A stretch of DNA of 5,617 bases. It comes from Mucilaginibacter sp. UBA4741. Lineage in GTDB: Bacteria > Bacteroidota > Bacteroidia > Sphingobacteriales > Sphingobacteriaceae. This document shows, one piece after another, positions 4,589-5,617 of the stretch. A model generated the notes under the pieces. That model ran no database searches. It saw only the letters and a program-made list of their open reading frames with translations, and was not told where the DNA came from. The DNA lies in the NCBI GenBank assembly GCA_002403905.1, contig DHIR01000050.1, positions 11,579 through 17,195 on the forward strand, read 5' to 3'. A program made the position numbers and the translations under genes. How positions within the stretch are numbered: position 1 is the first letter of the stretch; each line of letters opens with the position of its first letter.

Positions 4589-5569
4589 GTGAAACACATC
4601 CTATTATCAACCAAATTTATTTTACTGTTTGCTTCGGCATTGCTGCTGTTAAGTTTTAAGTGCGGCGGCACAACATCATCTACCGGAAATAAACCTGCAC
4701 ATGCTTTTAATTTAATTACCGAAAAACAGTTTAACGACCTCTTTCCACAACGCGCTCAATTTTATACTTACCAGGCTTTTATTAAAGCGATAAAAGAACT
4801 GGGGTTGATAAAAGTAAAGATCAGCCGCAGGGCAGTATCGGTTTATCAGTTTATCCGTACCGATAAAGGCACCGGCAAAGCAACTATTGTACGCCAGGAC
4901 GCAGACTGGAACGAAGCCTGGGCCAAAGTAAAACCGGATAGTACTTATACTATTGATTATGGTAATTTTTGTACCGAAGGCGATGTAGCTACTAATAAAA
5001 AAGAGCTGGCCGCCTTTTTTGCGCAAGTGGCACACGAAACCCGCCACGGCATGAATGGCACTTATACCGATGGCCTTATGCTTACCCACGAAAGCGATAC
5101 CTCATTATCTTATATTGCCGAAAACGATGAATACCCACCCGTTCACGGCAAAAAGTATTATGGCCGTGGGCCCATGCAGCTAAGCTATAATGGTAACTAC
5201 GGGTACGCGTCCGACTGTATTTTTGGTGATCATAAAATACTGCTAAACAACCCCGACCTGGTAACAACCGATCCGGTGGTGGCTTTTAAAGCCGCTATTT
5301 ATTTTTGGATGACACCGCAAACACATAAGCCATCGGCACATGATGTAATGATAGGTAAGTGGAAGGCTAATGCCGCTGATAAAGCGGCCAACCGCATCCC
5401 CGGTTTTGGTATGGTGATAGATATTATTAACGGCGCGGTTGAATGTAACCAGGGCGATAACTTCCCAAACATGATGGACAGGATTGCTTTTTACCAACAC
5501 TTTTTAACTAAGCTGGGTGCCAGCGACCCTAATTGTGTTTGCAGTTGCGGGAAGATGAGGGCGTACTAG
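4589..5569 (+). CDS. Exported GH19 chitinase-like glycoside hydrolase
   Basis: Family GH19 enzymes cleave beta-1,4 links in chitin, and some act on peptidoglycan. From GTG 4589 the product has 326 residues. Residues 1-24 form a signal peptide (basic KHILLSTK, then a leucine-rich core), with Cys25 followed by GG and a Thr/Ser linker. The catalytic domain runs from about residue 41 (NLITEKQFNDLFPQR). AFFAQVAHETRHG contains the expected catalytic acid Glu150; Glu168 in LTHES is the likely second carboxylate by position. YYGRGPMQLSYNGNYG (190-205), AAIYFWMTP, HDVMIGKW and the PGFGMVIDIINGAVEC stretch (271-286) are classic GH19 blocks, and RIAFYQHFLTKLG closes the fold. A Cys-rich tail (CVCSCG) follows. 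GTG is preferred over the in-frame TTG at 4550 because it gives a normal signal peptide; no ATG occurs before 5053. The sequence before Cys25 (SFK) is a poor lipobox, so lipoprotein or secreted status is open. Confidence 0.9.
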   Translation: MKHILLSTKFILLFASALLLLSFKCGGTTSSTGNKPAHAFNLITEKQFNDLFPQRAQFYTYQAFIKAIKELGLIKVKISRRAVSVYQFIRTDKGTGKATIVRQDADWNEAWAKVKPDSTYTIDYGNFCTEGDVATNKKELAAFFAQVAHETRHGMNGTYTDGLMLTHESDTSLSYIAENDEYPPVHGKKYYGRGPMQLSYNGNYGYASDCIFGDHKILLNNPDLVTTDPVVAFKAAIYFWMTPQTHKPSAHDVMIGKWKANAADKAANRIPGFGMVIDIINGAVECNQGDNFPNMMDRIAFYQHFLTKLGASDPNCVCSCGKMRAY

Positions 5570-5573
5570 ACTA

Positions 5574-5602
5574 GGATTTATAGGATAAAAGGATTTTAGG
5601 AT
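5574..5602. repeat. Short GGAT direct repeats after the GH19 gene
   Basis: GGAT occurs at 5574, 5583, 5591 and 5599 (spacings of 9, 8 and 8) in an AT-rich context (GGATTTA, GGATAAA, GGATTTT, GGATTG), starting 5 bases after the GH19 stop. It looks like a small low-complexity intergenic repeat continuing towards the window edge. No hairpin terminator is visible before the end. Confidence 0.5.
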
Positions 5603-5617
5603 TGCCGCGATAAAAAA

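Noticed and set aside
4712..5500. Minus-strand reading frames opposite the GH19 gene
   Set aside because: They are overlapped by a coding sequence with clear GH19 motifs, and their translations show no family resemblance.

Overview
The window reads as chromosomal DNA from a member of the Bacteroidota, most likely the Sphingobacteriaceae (Mucilaginibacter or Pedobacter-like). The reasons are the Bacteroidota promoter pattern (TTTG, about 20 bases, then TAnnTTTG), the absence of Shine-Dalgarno sequences, an M56 peptidase with a TonB-like tail paired with a BlaI-type repressor, a DUF2795 protein of the Bacteroidota type, and intergenic hairpin repeats of a kind I associate with this family. Genus-level placement is inference.

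Layout. Bases 1-1942 (minus strand) hold a two-gene signalling operon: a BlaI/MecI/CopY-family repressor, then an M56 (BlaR1-type) membrane metallopeptidase joined to it by an ATGA overlap. The peptidase runs off the left edge. Three near-identical 16-bp dyads (AACTA-N6-TAGTT) lie on the operon's own promoter, so autoregulation is strongly suggested. The divergent gap (1943-2181) also carries a 98-bp inverted repeat whose arms each form a small hairpin, resembling a REP/BIME element. Bases 2182-3278 (plus) are dprA, broken by one missing base near 2664-2677; both halves are otherwise well conserved. A 19-bp inverted repeat separates dprA from a convergent, very small membrane-protein gene (3356-3502, minus, 48 aa, lmo0937/DUF5670 type).

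Further right, a 12-bp perfect terminator hairpin (3573-3600) precedes, on the minus strand, a DUF2795 protein (3619-3840) with a good promoter and a PduO-type cob(I)alamin adenosyltransferase (3926-4483). The last gene, on the plus strand (4589-5569), is an exported family GH19 chitinase-like hydrolase, best started at GTG. The window ends in short GGAT repeats.

How the genes work together: only the repressor-peptidase pair is a clear functional unit. The others look like independent, singly transcribed genes for DNA uptake or recombination (DprA), cobalamin cofactor salvage (adenosyltransferase) and chitin or related glycan cleavage (GH19). I see no phage, CRISPR array, tRNA, rRNA or complete insertion sequence. 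The clearest candidates for new biology are the operator geometry of the BlaI-M56 operon with its TonB-like output or sensor tail, and the palindromic repeat elements.
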